A DNA stretch of 64,000 bases from Photobacterium aphoticum. Its GTDB lineage: Bacteria > Pseudomonadota > Gammaproteobacteria > Enterobacterales > Vibrionaceae. The stretch is taken from NCBI RefSeq assembly GCF_001029435.1, contig NZ_LDOV01000027.1:124001-188000 (forward strand), given 5' to 3'. The notes beneath the pieces were generated by a model. It did no database searches. It was given only the letters and a program-made list of their open reading frames with translations, and was not told the origin of the DNA. Position 1 is the stretch's first letter. Every line of letters starts with the position of its first letter. The position numbers were made by a program, and so were the translations under genes. Below are positions 7,135 to 15,434 of the stretch, in pieces.

Positions 7135-8571
7135 ATGAATACCTTGCCTAAATTAACCGCATCATTTCATCTGGGCAGCAAAGAGGGATTAGCCTTTAAG
7201 CTTTTTTCTTCCTTTGCCGTCAGCTTATTCATTATTCTCGTGTTGCAAAATTTAGCGGAAGCCGCATTGGTACGTACCTTGTTGTTTATCCCGCAAAGTA
7301 TCAAAACCCAAATGATCGATATGGCTGAGCAAGCGGATACGTTGTTAAAAGCAGATGATCCCAAGGCGTTAGCACAATGGGAAGACGCCCAATCGTATAC
7401 CGTCTTTGTGCTGGATAAAGACGATCAGGTTGTCAGCGGGCGGGCTATGCATCCCCATTTCAGATTTAAGTTACGGTTTGCCCGTGACATTAATACCCGT
7501 TTTGATAACCAAGTGAACCAACCCATTATTGCTATCCCGTTGGTGTCAGGCCATCGTATCGTTATCAAGTTTCCTCATGAATATCATCCTGCCCGTACCT
7601 TCGCGTATTACTTCATCGCCATTAAGGTGGTGATTGCTTTGTTGATCCTTGGTGTGTTGTCGTTACTGTTAGCGCGGAAACTCCAAGCGCCACTGAATAA
7701 GCTGCAAGCGGCGAGTCACCAATTGGCGGAAGGGGATTTCACCGTCCGTGTGCGTCAGACGGTGGGTGACAGTGTCACGGAGTTTAAAGTGCTGGCTGAC
7801 AGTTTTGACCATATGGCACAGCGCATTGAAGCCTTAACAGCGAAGCAGCAGCGATTGATAAGGGATGTGTCCCATGAACTCAAAACGCCGCTTGCGCGCC
7901 ATGAATTGGCATTGCATTTGTTAAAACGCAAGTTACCGGCGGAGTATCACACTGCGTTACAGCGACTGGATACTGAAGCCAATGAGATGAATACGCTGGT
8001 GGATGAGATCCTGGCGTTCAGCCAGTTGGAAACAGGGCGTTATCAAACCCAGTTAGGTGCTGTGGATTTACATGCAGTGTGCCAGCAACAGGTAGACGAG
8101 ATGCAACACCATCTTCAATCAGGGTTGCATGCTGGACAGCGCCTGATCTTCGCAGAAGAAACAGACACCTCAGCATATCGCGTCATTGCGGATCAGGCTC
8201 TGGTGAACCGCGTGCTCAAGAACACTCTCACTAATGCCATGAAATACGCTGGGGCGGACGCCATTATTACGGTCTCTTTGCATCGTCATGAGAATCAGAA
8301 TCAAGAGAAAACAGTGGAAATGCGGGTGAGTGATACCGGCAAGGGGATTGCACCTGAACATTTACCATCGATTTTCGACCCCTTTACTCGTGTACAAGCG
8401 GGGCGTGAAAAATCTGCCGGGGGCTACGGCTTAGGGTTAGCGATAGTGAAAGAGTCTATGGCGATCATGCAAGGGCAGGTGAAGGCAGAAAATACCCCTG
8501 AAGGATTTATGCTGATCATGACGTTTCGTGCCAAGGAAGAAAACGAAGCCGAAGAACGTGATAAGGGATGA
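7135..8571 (+). CDS. Sensor histidine kinase, orphan
   Basis: A 478-residue membrane histidine kinase of the EnvZ/CpxA/HpkA class. Two membrane segments (residues about 23-48 and 155-182) bracket a periplasmic domain of about 105 residues. A HAMP linker follows (residues 183-235), then the dimerisation/phosphoacceptor box DVSHELKTPLAR with His247. The ATPase domain has the N box (NTLTNAMKYA), DTGKGI and the G box GGYGLGLA, so all catalytic elements look intact. It would autophosphorylate His247 and pass phosphate to a response regulator, but no response regulator gene adjoins it on either side, so its partner must be elsewhere. AGAAAGAG precedes the ATG. The periplasmic sensor domain resembles no family I can name. 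Confidence 0.9.
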   Translation: MNTLPKLTASFHLGSKEGLAFKLFSSFAVSLFIILVLQNLAEAALVRTLLFIPQSIKTQMIDMAEQADTLLKADDPKALAQWEDAQSYTVFVLDKDDQVVSGRAMHPHFRFKLRFARDINTRFDNQVNQPIIAIPLVSGHRIVIKFPHEYHPARTFAYYFIAIKVVIALLILGVLSLLLARKLQAPLNKLQAASHQLAEGDFTVRVRQTVGDSVTEFKVLADSFDHMAQRIEALTAKQQRLIRDVSHELKTPLARHELALHLLKRKLPAEYHTALQRLDTEANEMNTLVDEILAFSQLETGRYQTQLGAVDLHAVCQQQVDEMQHHLQSGLHAGQRLIFAEETDTSAYRVIADQALVNRVLKNTLTNAMKYAGADAIITVSLHRHENQNQEKTVEMRVSDTGKGIAPEHLPSIFDPFTRVQAGREKSAGGYGLGLAIVKESMAIMQGQVKAENTPEGFMLIMTFRAKEENEAEERDKG

Positions 8572-8631
8572 CGCAGTAAATGGCGTAATCGAATAACAAA
8601 AGAAGGGAATATTGCAAAGAAAGGCGGGGCA

Positions 8632-8657
8632 GACAGCTTCTCAACTAAGAAGCTGTC
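8632..8657. repeat. Perfect 10-bp hairpin between convergent genes
   Basis: GACAGCTTCT (8632-8641), loop CAACTA, AGAAGCTGTC (8648-8657). No T-run on either side, so a classical terminator is not supported; it may still stop or stabilise converging transcripts. Confidence 0.55.
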
Positions 8658-8676
8658 AGGCAGAGCGTAAAAACGT

Positions 8677-9198
8677 TTATTTCTTCAATGCTTCTACATT
8701 GATCACGTTCTTGAATTTGTTCGCTTTGGTCAATAGGTAATCCACATCAGGCGGGAAGTCTTTGTTTGACTTCGCGTGTGTCATCATGTCGAACACCTTA
8801 AATTCGGTCAGGATGGCATACTGGTACTCTTTGAAATCACCTGCCGCTTGTAGGGTAGGGTCATAGTACTTGTCGCCTTTACGGATGATTGCATGGTCAA
8901 TCACCGTTTCTTCACAACGGTAACCCAATACATAACGCTCACCTTTACCATAAATCACGTTCATGTAGCTGTTGTAGAAACATTCACCTTCCACTTTTGT
9001 ACAGCTTTCTAACGCGTCCTCATCCATTGCAGAAACGGTCACAATGCGCATTTTGTCAGCAATGAAATTTAATGCGTTAAGTTGGCGACGAACGTCATCT
9101 AGGTTTACTTCTGTCACTTCATATACACCGGGTAGTAAAAAAACGGCTGCATTATACCTCTCACCGTGCGAAATAACAGGATTTATAGCGTAAAGCAA
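8677..9198 (-). CDS. Hypothetical protein with possible Cys-His-Asp triad
   Basis: A 173-residue soluble protein with no named family. It shows Cys73 in ECFYNS, His102 in IDHAI and Asp113 in YYDPTL. This order and local context (Cys at a helix start, then two strands carrying His and Asp-Pro-Thr) recall transglutaminase/papain-like folds, including small phage and bacterial members. Catalysis is inference only. The start is doubtful: the longest frame opens with TTG at 9198 with only a weak GGTGAT upstream, and the first internal Met is at residue 50. It diverges from the TonB-dependent receptor, and the Fur-box-like site at 9274-9292 lies between the two, so it could be co-regulated by iron. 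Confidence 0.5.
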   Translation of the reverse strand: MLYAINPVISHGERYNAAVFLLPGVYEVTEVNLDDVRRQLNALNFIADKMRIVTVSAMDEDALESCTKVEGECFYNSYMNVIYGKGERYVLGYRCEETVIDHAIIRKGDKYYDPTLQAAGDFKEYQYAILTEFKVFDMMTHAKSNKDFPPDVDYLLTKANKFKNVINVEALKK

Positions 9199-9273
9199 TC
9201 AGAATCACCATTGTGAGAGTGGGCTTTACATAACCTGACAAAACGTTACAAATGCAAAGATTGTAAATTTAAT

Positions 9274-9292
9274 GCAAATGGTAATGGTTATC
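9274..9292 (+). promoter_or_regulatory. Fur box upstream of the TonB-dependent receptor
   Basis: By hand alignment this 19-base site (GCAAATGGTAATGGTTATC) matches the E. coli Fur consensus at 14 of 19 positions. It is about 120 bp before the receptor start, and an AT-rich stretch that could serve as a -10 follows at once. Iron-loaded Fur would repress the receptor gene. Confidence 0.7.
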
Positions 9293-9411
9293 ACTTATAT
9301 TTCGTTTCAGATTTTTAGCGGCGCTTAAGCGCTCTCAGGTACAGCCAGTCTGCCGATTGATAATTCTAACTATTTGGCACGAGTACCGTACAATTTTTGG
9401 AGTAACGGAAT

Positions 9412-11535
9412 ATGTTTTCTAAAAGTCAGTTGGCTTTGTTTATTGGTGCTGTCCTTGCAGCGCCTGCAGTAATGGCTCAAACGCACGTTGAAACCACTGA
9501 AGTTGATGAACACATGGTCGTAACAGGCCGTGACTACGGTTACAAAGCCGATACCAACACCAGTGCAATGCGTATTGAAGCGACACAACTTGAAACTCCG
9601 GGACAAGTGTCCATCATCGACGAACAAGTGATCGATGAGCAGCGTGCGACTACGTTGGGTGAAGTACTACGTAATGACTCCAGTATTTCGGAAGGCGGCA
9701 AGGGTCGTAACCGTGAAACCTTTTTCCTACGTGGTTTTGAACTAGACAGTGGCGACAGCTTCCTGCGTGATGGTAAGCAGCACTGGTCTCACTACCGTCA
9801 GCCAATTGAATTGCTTGAGCGTGTAGAAGTATTGAAAGGCCCAGCAGGCTTGCTTTACGGTAAATCTGCACCGGGCGGCTTGATCAACATGGTGTCGAAG
9901 AAGCCGACCTATGAAACCCAAGTGAATGTGAGCCAGGATATCGGTTCTGACAATGAATCACGTACCGTGCTTGACGTGAGCGGTGCGTTGAACGAAGAAC
10001 AAACACTGCGTGCACGTGCCATTTTGTCAAAACACAGCTACGACTCATGGCGTCGTTACAATGACGGTTCAACACCTTCAACAGAACGTTTTGTGGGTGG
10101 CCTGTTTGTTGATTATGACGTAACAGACAACACAACCGTGTCTTTCCACTATGACCGTACTAACGATAACGGCAGTGTAGATACCGGTGCATACATCGTT
10201 GATGGTAAGCCTGTATTGGGTGAAAAGCATGTGTGGGATGCTCAGTGGTCGAAGATTGAAAACGATGTCGAAAATATCGGTGTGGATGTGAACTCACAGC
10301 TGACTGATTCATGGCGTGTGGCAGCAAGCTACAACCACCAAGATTTTGAGCGTCGTGACACAGAAAGTTTCACTCAACCTGATAGCTATAACCCTGCGAC
10401 TGGCGAGTTCTTGTATCAAGGGTATGATCGTTGGGATCATTGGAAATTTGATACGGCGAACGTCGATTTCGTGGGTGAATTTGATGCACTAGGTGTTTCT
10501 CACCAGATGCTTATTGGTGCTAACTGGTTGGGTTATTACTATAAAACTCAATCACAATCAGATAAGAATGGTTGTGATGCAGATGGTAAAAATTGTAATT
10601 ACTATGTAGGTCATGTTGGTCAACCAATGGATAAGCCAGCTGATTTACATTATTCAAATGGTAAATCAAAGTCCCCAACAGAACGTGACTCTTACGGTAT
10701 CTACGTGCAGGATATGGTCACGATTAACGACGCATGGCAAGTACTGGGTGGTGTACGCTTTGACCGCCATGAAACAGCGCAGGGTGATTACAACAACGTA
10801 CTGCCAAAAGCAGCGGTTATTTTCCACCCGGCAGAGAATGGTTCCATTTACTTTACTTACTCTGAAAGCATTGAACCACAAGATCCAGTTAACAACGAAA
10901 ATGACGTGAACGACGGCATGGAATTGGATCCAGTGAAAGGTACGTTGTACGAGCTGGGTTCAAAGTGGGAACTGTTTGATGGTCAGGCGCTAGTATCTGG
11001 TGCAATCTTCGACATCACACAAGAAAACAAAGTCGTGAACGAAGATGTAAACACGGGTGGTAATACTTCAATTACTACACAGGTTGGTGAGCAGAAGCAC
11101 CGTGGTGCAGAGTTCTCGGTATCAGGTTACGTCACTGAGCAACTTGCCCTGAACGGTAGCATGACCTACCTGGATGCGAAGATTGTTGACCCAACAGATG
11201 CGAGCATCGACGGTAACCGTCCTGCGGATGTCCCAGAGTTTGCAGCCAGCATTTGGTCGCGTTACTCAGTAACCAACAACACGGATGTTAACCTGGGTCT
11301 TTTCTACGAAGGTTCACGTTTCGGTGACGAGAAGAACACGTACAAGAAAGATGCTTACACACGTGTCGATGCCGGTATTGCTCACACTATCAAGTATGAC
11401 CAAAACCTGGACGTTATCATGCGTTTGAATGTAAACAACCTGTTTGATACAGACTACCTAGCAGGTGGCAGCCAGACCAAGACAATCATTGGTGAAGGCC
11501 GCAACTACATGGCAACGGTACAGTTCAACTACTAA
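9412..11535 (+). CDS. TonB-dependent ferric-siderophore receptor
   Basis: A 707-residue outer-membrane receptor importing an iron-siderophore complex with energy from TonB. The signal peptide ends near residue 22 (APAVMAQ). A TonB box (HMVVTG, about residue 34) leads into the plug domain, with FFLRGFELDSG and LERVEVLKGPAGLLYGKSAPGG characteristic of siderophore receptors of the FhuA/FhuE/FoxA class. The rest is a 22-strand barrel closing with VNNLFDTDYLAGG and an aromatic C-terminus (VQFNY), the Bam recognition signal. The gene has its own Fur-box-like site and is followed by the TonB2 operon that probably powers it. The ligand cannot be told from sequence; no biosynthesis genes are in the window. 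Confidence 0.93.
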   Translation: MFSKSQLALFIGAVLAAPAVMAQTHVETTEVDEHMVVTGRDYGYKADTNTSAMRIEATQLETPGQVSIIDEQVIDEQRATTLGEVLRNDSSISEGGKGRNRETFFLRGFELDSGDSFLRDGKQHWSHYRQPIELLERVEVLKGPAGLLYGKSAPGGLINMVSKKPTYETQVNVSQDIGSDNESRTVLDVSGALNEEQTLRARAILSKHSYDSWRRYNDGSTPSTERFVGGLFVDYDVTDNTTVSFHYDRTNDNGSVDTGAYIVDGKPVLGEKHVWDAQWSKIENDVENIGVDVNSQLTDSWRVAASYNHQDFERRDTESFTQPDSYNPATGEFLYQGYDRWDHWKFDTANVDFVGEFDALGVSHQMLIGANWLGYYYKTQSQSDKNGCDADGKNCNYYVGHVGQPMDKPADLHYSNGKSKSPTERDSYGIYVQDMVTINDAWQVLGGVRFDRHETAQGDYNNVLPKAAVIFHPAENGSIYFTYSESIEPQDPVNNENDVNDGMELDPVKGTLYELGSKWELFDGQALVSGAIFDITQENKVVNEDVNTGGNTSITTQVGEQKHRGAEFSVSGYVTEQLALNGSMTYLDAKIVDPTDASIDGNRPADVPEFAASIWSRYSVTNNTDVNLGLFYEGSRFGDEKNTYKKDAYTRVDAGIAHTIKYDQNLDVIMRLNVNNLFDTDYLAGGSQTKTIIGEGRNYMATVQFNY

Positions 11536-11593
11536 TACTGTGATAAATGAAATGGGGGAGTGAAAACTTCCCCATTTTTCGTTGTATTTTCAT

Positions 11594-11642
11594 ACAAATG
11601 ATATTTATTTGCATTTGAAAGCCTGCGAATTTCCGGCATAAT
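11594..11642 (+). promoter_or_regulatory. Fur box and sigma-70 promoter of the TonB2 operon
   Basis: A Fur-box-like 19-mer at 11594-11612 matches the E. coli consensus at 12 of 19 positions by hand alignment. It abuts TTGAAA (11615-11620), 16-nt spacer, CATAAT (11637-11642). The operon's first ATG is about 100 bp downstream. Iron-dependent repression is likely. Confidence 0.6.
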
Positions 11643-11740
11643 ACGGCCGTTTTTGTTTTTTACAAATCACCCTCAGACCCTGCATTGCCATGTGTTCAAT
11701 GAGGGATTTTTTTCATTTATTTAACTTGATTGACGATCAA

Positions 11741-12502
11741 ATGAACTTAAAGAAAACCAGCTTGGCCTTGTTGATGCTAAGCACGATTTCTGCAGCACAG
11801 GCAAGTGCACTGAACGATGCACGTAAGGTTGAAAGCGCGATGAACCATGCCTCTGCGAGCAGCCAACAGAAAATTGATAAAAGCGCAGAAGCCGCGTTTT
11901 CGATGACCGCAGAGATTGAGCAACTACAAGAAGAAGTGGCAAACCTGCGTGTGTACCGCGATCACATGGCAAATCTTGTCGCCAGCCAAGCGGAAGAAGT
12001 GAAAAGTTTGGATGATCAAATCGCTGGTATCAAAGAAACCCGTCAGGGCGTGGTGCCACTGATGTATCAAATGTTGGCTGGCCTGAAAGAAACCGTGGCC
12101 AACGACAAGCCGATCCGTCAGGAACAGCGTTTGGCGCGTATCGAAAAACTGGAAAAAATGATGGTACAGGCGGACATCAGTGATGCTGAGAAGTACCGTC
12201 GTATTTTGGAAGCCTACCAAATCGAAATGGATTACGGCACCAAGATGGGTATCTACCAAGGTCAGATCGCGTTGGATAACGATCAGATTGATGCTGACTT
12301 GCTCTACCTTGGCCGCGTCTCTTTTGTGGCGCGTAGCCTAGATGGCACCCAGTTCTGGGCATGGAATGACAACACCGCCAAGTGGCAGCCGTTGGCGAAC
12401 GACTACAGCAAAGACATCAACAAAGCCTTTGCGATTGCAGAAAAGAAAGCCGCACCAAGCCTGCTGACACTGCCAGTGTCTGTTAATGTGGAGACAAACT
12501 AA
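11741..12502 (+). CDS. DUF3450 family periplasmic coiled-coil protein of the TonB2 operon
   Basis: A 253-residue exported protein: signal peptide of about 20 residues (ending AAQAS), then a long coiled coil (residues 40-110) and a C-terminal beta-rich part with LSRVSFVARSLDGTQ-like sequence near residue 190. It matches DUF3450, which in marine gamma-proteobacteria begins TonB2-type operons. Its exact role is unproved; it probably acts in the periplasm with the TtpC-like protein. The ATG at 11741 is preferred because the signal peptide starts there; the frame runs 17 residues further upstream with no support. It is first of six tightly packed genes, and its stop overlaps the spacer before the next ATG. 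Confidence 0.8.
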   Translation: MNLKKTSLALLMLSTISAAQASALNDARKVESAMNHASASSQQKIDKSAEAAFSMTAEIEQLQEEVANLRVYRDHMANLVASQAEEVKSLDDQIAGIKETRQGVVPLMYQMLAGLKETVANDKPIRQEQRLARIEKLEKMMVQADISDAEKYRRILEAYQIEMDYGTKMGIYQGQIALDNDQIDADLLYLGRVSFVARSLDGTQFWAWNDNTAKWQPLANDYSKDINKAFAIAEKKAAPSLLTLPVSVNVETN

Positions 12503-12503
12503 G

Positions 12504-13853
12504 ATGAAATTCAAAGCATTAACTGTTGCGCTGTGTCTGTTCAGTGTGCCGATGACCGCCAGTGCCAGCCAAGCCTTGTCTAGTCAAACGTTGGTGGAGC
12601 AAACCCGCCAAGAACAAAAAGTGGAAAACGCGCATAACCAGCAACGTGAAAAAGGCTTCACCCTCACGGAAAAAGAGATTAAAGCGCAGCGTGATGCCCT
12701 GTTGAAGCAGCGCAAACAGCTTCAGGCTGAAACTGATCAGCTAAGCAAAACGTTCAGCGACAACGAAAACCAGTTAGCACGTTTGGAAGAACAACTGCGT
12801 TTGGAAACGGGGAGTTTGGGTGAGCTGTTTGGCGTTGTCCGTCAGGCAGCCAAAGATCTTGATCTAGAAATGCGTACATCGGTTACCGGTGTGGACCGCA
12901 ATGATTACCGTGCGGTTGTTGATGAGATTGTTGAAGCCAAAGCATTGCCATCCTTAGCGCAACTCACCGGCCTGTGGCAGGGTTTGAACGAACAAATCGC
13001 GGCCAGCCGTGAAATGCGTGAAGTGAAAGTGCCTTTCATTAATGGTCAGGGTCACCGCTCAGAAGTGGAAGCGTACCGCTTAGGAAGCATGGGCTTGATC
13101 GGTGATGCGGGTTATCTGGCATGGGACGGCAAGCGTGATGTGGCGCAGTCTTATCTGAAGCAACCTGAAAATGGTCCGGTATTTACCGGCATGACCGACC
13201 TGACGCAAAGTGGTCTGCAAGCGACCGTGGTTGACCCGTCTCGCGGCATCATGCTGGAGCAGTTAGCCAACAGCCCAACATTGTCTGATCGCCTGTCTTA
13301 CGGCGGCGTGATCGGTAACATCATTATTGGTCTGCTGGCCATTGGTTTGGGTATTGCACTGTTCCGTGGTGCGAAGTTGACGGTCATTCGTCAGCAAATC
13401 CGCAGCCAGTTGAAAAAGCCAAATGAACCGGGCAACAACCCATTGGGTCGTGTGCTGAGCGTGTACAACAAAGAACAACAGCGTAGTGTGGAAGCCCTTG
13501 AACTGCGTTTGCTTGAAGCGATTGTGGATGAGCAACACGGCCTGGAAAAAGGCCTGTCAATGCTGAAGTTGTTGGCCGCACTGGCGCCGATGCTGGGTCT
13601 GCTGGGTACTGTAACCGGTATGATTGAAACCTTCCAGGTGATCACGCAGTTCGGTAACGGTGATCCAACGGTGATGGCAGGCGGCATCTCGATGGCGCTG
13701 GTGACAACCGTTCTGGGCTTGGTGGCAGCGATGCCATTGCTGCTGGCGCATAACATGTTGAGCACACAAGCCGAAAACATTCGCAATATTCTTGAGAAGC
13801 AGGGCATTAGCCTTGTTGCTGAGCAAGCCGAAAAAGCAGGAATGTCAGCATAA
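12504..13853 (+). CDS. ttpC: TtpC-like MotA/TolQ/ExbB-family protein of the TonB2 system
   Basis: A 449-residue inner-membrane protein. A signal-like N-terminus is followed by a periplasmic coiled coil (residues 20-110) and a globular region, a membrane segment near residue 280, and a C-terminal MotA/TolQ/ExbB domain. The latter holds LAPMLGLLGTVTGMIETFQ and the following GGISMALVTTVLGLVAAMPLL helix. In Vibrio the TonB2 system needs TtpC besides ExbB2/ExbD2, and it has this layout, an ExbB-like domain with a large periplasmic extension. It begins one base after the DUF3450 stop codon and its TAA overlaps the next ATG (TAATG), so translation is probably coupled. The symbol is by analogy. Confidence 0.85.
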   Translation: MKFKALTVALCLFSVPMTASASQALSSQTLVEQTRQEQKVENAHNQQREKGFTLTEKEIKAQRDALLKQRKQLQAETDQLSKTFSDNENQLARLEEQLRLETGSLGELFGVVRQAAKDLDLEMRTSVTGVDRNDYRAVVDEIVEAKALPSLAQLTGLWQGLNEQIAASREMREVKVPFINGQGHRSEVEAYRLGSMGLIGDAGYLAWDGKRDVAQSYLKQPENGPVFTGMTDLTQSGLQATVVDPSRGIMLEQLANSPTLSDRLSYGGVIGNIIIGLLAIGLGIALFRGAKLTVIRQQIRSQLKKPNEPGNNPLGRVLSVYNKEQQRSVEALELRLLEAIVDEQHGLEKGLSMLKLLAALAPMLGLLGTVTGMIETFQVITQFGNGDPTVMAGGISMALVTTVLGLVAAMPLLLAHNMLSTQAENIRNILEKQGISLVAEQAEKAGMSA

Positions 13854-14413
13854 TGGAAAACAGCTTATTTGAAGTCACCTTGGCACCTATGTCAGTTTTT
13901 GACGCCTGGCGGTATTCATTAGAGCAGTTTATGAACCAAGGTGGCCAGGTACTGTGGTGGCTGGCTGCCGTTGTCGTGTTGTGTTGGGTGTTGGTGGTTG
14001 AGCGAGTGTTGTACTTGCTGTTCACTTACCCCAACCAGCAAAAGCAATGGTTGAACGCATGGGCAGATCGTACCGATCAAACCTCTTGGTATGCCCATGC
14101 CTTGCGTGATGGCTGGTTAAGCCAGGCGCATATTGCTCTGAACCAACATTTGAATCTGATCAAAGTGCTTGTCGCGATTTGTCCGATGTTGGGCCTGCTC
14201 GGTACGGTAACGGGCATGATCTCCGTGTTTGACGTGATGGCAACCCAAGGCAGCAGCCAGCCACGTTTAATGGCATCGGGCATTTCTTTGGCGACACTGC
14301 CAACCATGGCCGGCATGGTGGCCGCGCTGACCGGTATGTTTATTCATTCACGTTTGGCAAAAGCCTGTCAGTTCCGTGAATTGAAATTAGAAAAATTATT
14401 GAGGAGTCAGTGA
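13853..14413 (+). CDS. exbB2: ExbB2, TonB-system proton channel subunit
   Basis: A 186-residue inner-membrane protein with three membrane helices (residues about 28-50, 105-130, 145-165). The family signature CPMLGLLGTVTGMISVFD and the following ASGISLATLPTMAGMVAALTGM are clear. ExbB pentamers with ExbD use the proton gradient to energise TonB. It is slightly shorter than E. coli ExbB (244), as usual for Vibrio ExbB2. Translation is coupled to the previous gene by TAATG and to ExbD2 by TGATG. Confidence 0.9.
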   Translation: MENSLFEVTLAPMSVFDAWRYSLEQFMNQGGQVLWWLAAVVVLCWVLVVERVLYLLFTYPNQQKQWLNAWADRTDQTSWYAHALRDGWLSQAHIALNQHLNLIKVLVAICPMLGLLGTVTGMISVFDVMATQGSSQPRLMASGISLATLPTMAGMVAALTGMFIHSRLAKACQFRELKLEKLLRSQ

Positions 14414-14817
14414 TGCGACTGAACCGTCCTTCTGCGGCCCGTGAAGATGCACAGGTCGATCTGACATCCATGTTGGATATTGTTTTCATTATGTTGATCT
14501 TCTTCATCGTGACCAGCTCGTTTGTGCGCGAGTCCGGTGTGGAAGTGAATCGTCCGCAAGCCAGCAACGTGGTGAGCCAGAAAGATGCCGGTATTTTTAT
14601 CGCAGTGACCTCTGGCAATGACATTTACATCGACAAACGTGTAGTGGATGTTGAGCGTGTACAAGCGACCCTTGAGCATATGCTACTGGAACAACCGGAT
14701 GCTTCTTTGGTGATCCAAGCCGATGAGCATGCCTACAATGGCACCGTTGTGAAAGTGATGGATGCAGCGAAAGGGGCGGGCGTGAAGAGTATCGCGTTGG
14801 CTGCGGAGAAAGGCTAA
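14413..14817 (+). CDS. exbD2: ExbD2, TonB-system accessory subunit
   Basis: A 134-residue protein with a short cytoplasmic N-terminus, one membrane helix at residues about 20-40 holding the functional Asp (VDLTSMLDIVFIMLIFF), and a periplasmic domain. This is the ExbD/TolR plan. ATG at 14413 overlaps the ExbB2 TGA, and GAGGAG at 14401-14406 is properly placed. The GTG three bases earlier is less likely. Confidence 0.9.
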   Translation: MRLNRPSAAREDAQVDLTSMLDIVFIMLIFFIVTSSFVRESGVEVNRPQASNVVSQKDAGIFIAVTSGNDIYIDKRVVDVERVQATLEHMLLEQPDASLVIQADEHAYNGTVVKVMDAAKGAGVKSIALAAEKG

Positions 14818-15434
14818 TGTTGCGTTTATTGGTGGCCTTACCCATTGCTTTAGCGATGGCACTGGGTCTATTTACTTTCATGGCATGGATGGTCGATAAC
14901 GGCCACCAACGTGCTGAGAAAGAAAAAACCATTGTTGCGATTGATATGGTGATGGTCGAGCAGGAGCGTGAAGCCCGTCGTCGTCAGCGTGCGGTACCTG
15001 AAAAGCCCGACACGCCAGAGCCACCACCGCAAGCCATGCCAACCGCCAGCACGCAAGCGGTGACCAATACGGTTGCGCCGAGTATGCCAAGCTTGAACTT
15101 GGACACGGCCGTGTCAGGTCTGGCAATTAATATGCCGACATTCTCCGACTTTGGTGCCAATCAGCAAGCTATGCCGTTGTATCGTGTTGAACCGCGTTAT
15201 CCTGCCCGTGCGATGAAGCAGGGAGCTGAAGGCTATGTGGTGATGTCTTTCACGATTGATACCCAAGGTCGCCCAACGGACGTGAAAGTGATTGAAGCCA
15301 AACCGCGTCGTTTGTTTGAACGTGAAGCCACGCGTGCTCTGAAGAAATGGAAGTACCAGCCAAAAGTGTTGGACGGTAAAGCCATTGAGCAGATCGGCCA
15401 GACGGTGAGATTGGAGTTTAAAATTCAAAAATGA
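14817..15434 (+). CDS. tonB2: TonB2 energy transducer
   Basis: A 205-residue TonB. One N-terminal membrane anchor (residues about 4-25, LLVALPIALAMALGLFTFM) precedes a short Pro-rich linker (EKPDTPEPPP). The C-terminal TonB domain (residues 115-205) has the YPARAMKQGAEGYVVMSF strand and the LKKWKYQP motif. It spans the periplasm and contacts TonB boxes of outer-membrane receptors such as the one at 9412. The linker is shorter than in E. coli TonB1, as is common for TonB2. Coupled by TAATG to ExbD2; its stop overlaps the TPR gene start. Confidence 0.9.
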   Translation: MLRLLVALPIALAMALGLFTFMAWMVDNGHQRAEKEKTIVAIDMVMVEQEREARRRQRAVPEKPDTPEPPPQAMPTASTQAVTNTVAPSMPSLNLDTAVSGLAINMPTFSDFGANQQAMPLYRVEPRYPARAMKQGAEGYVVMSFTIDTQGRPTDVKVIEAKPRRLFEREATRALKKWKYQPKVLDGKAIEQIGQTVRLEFKIQK

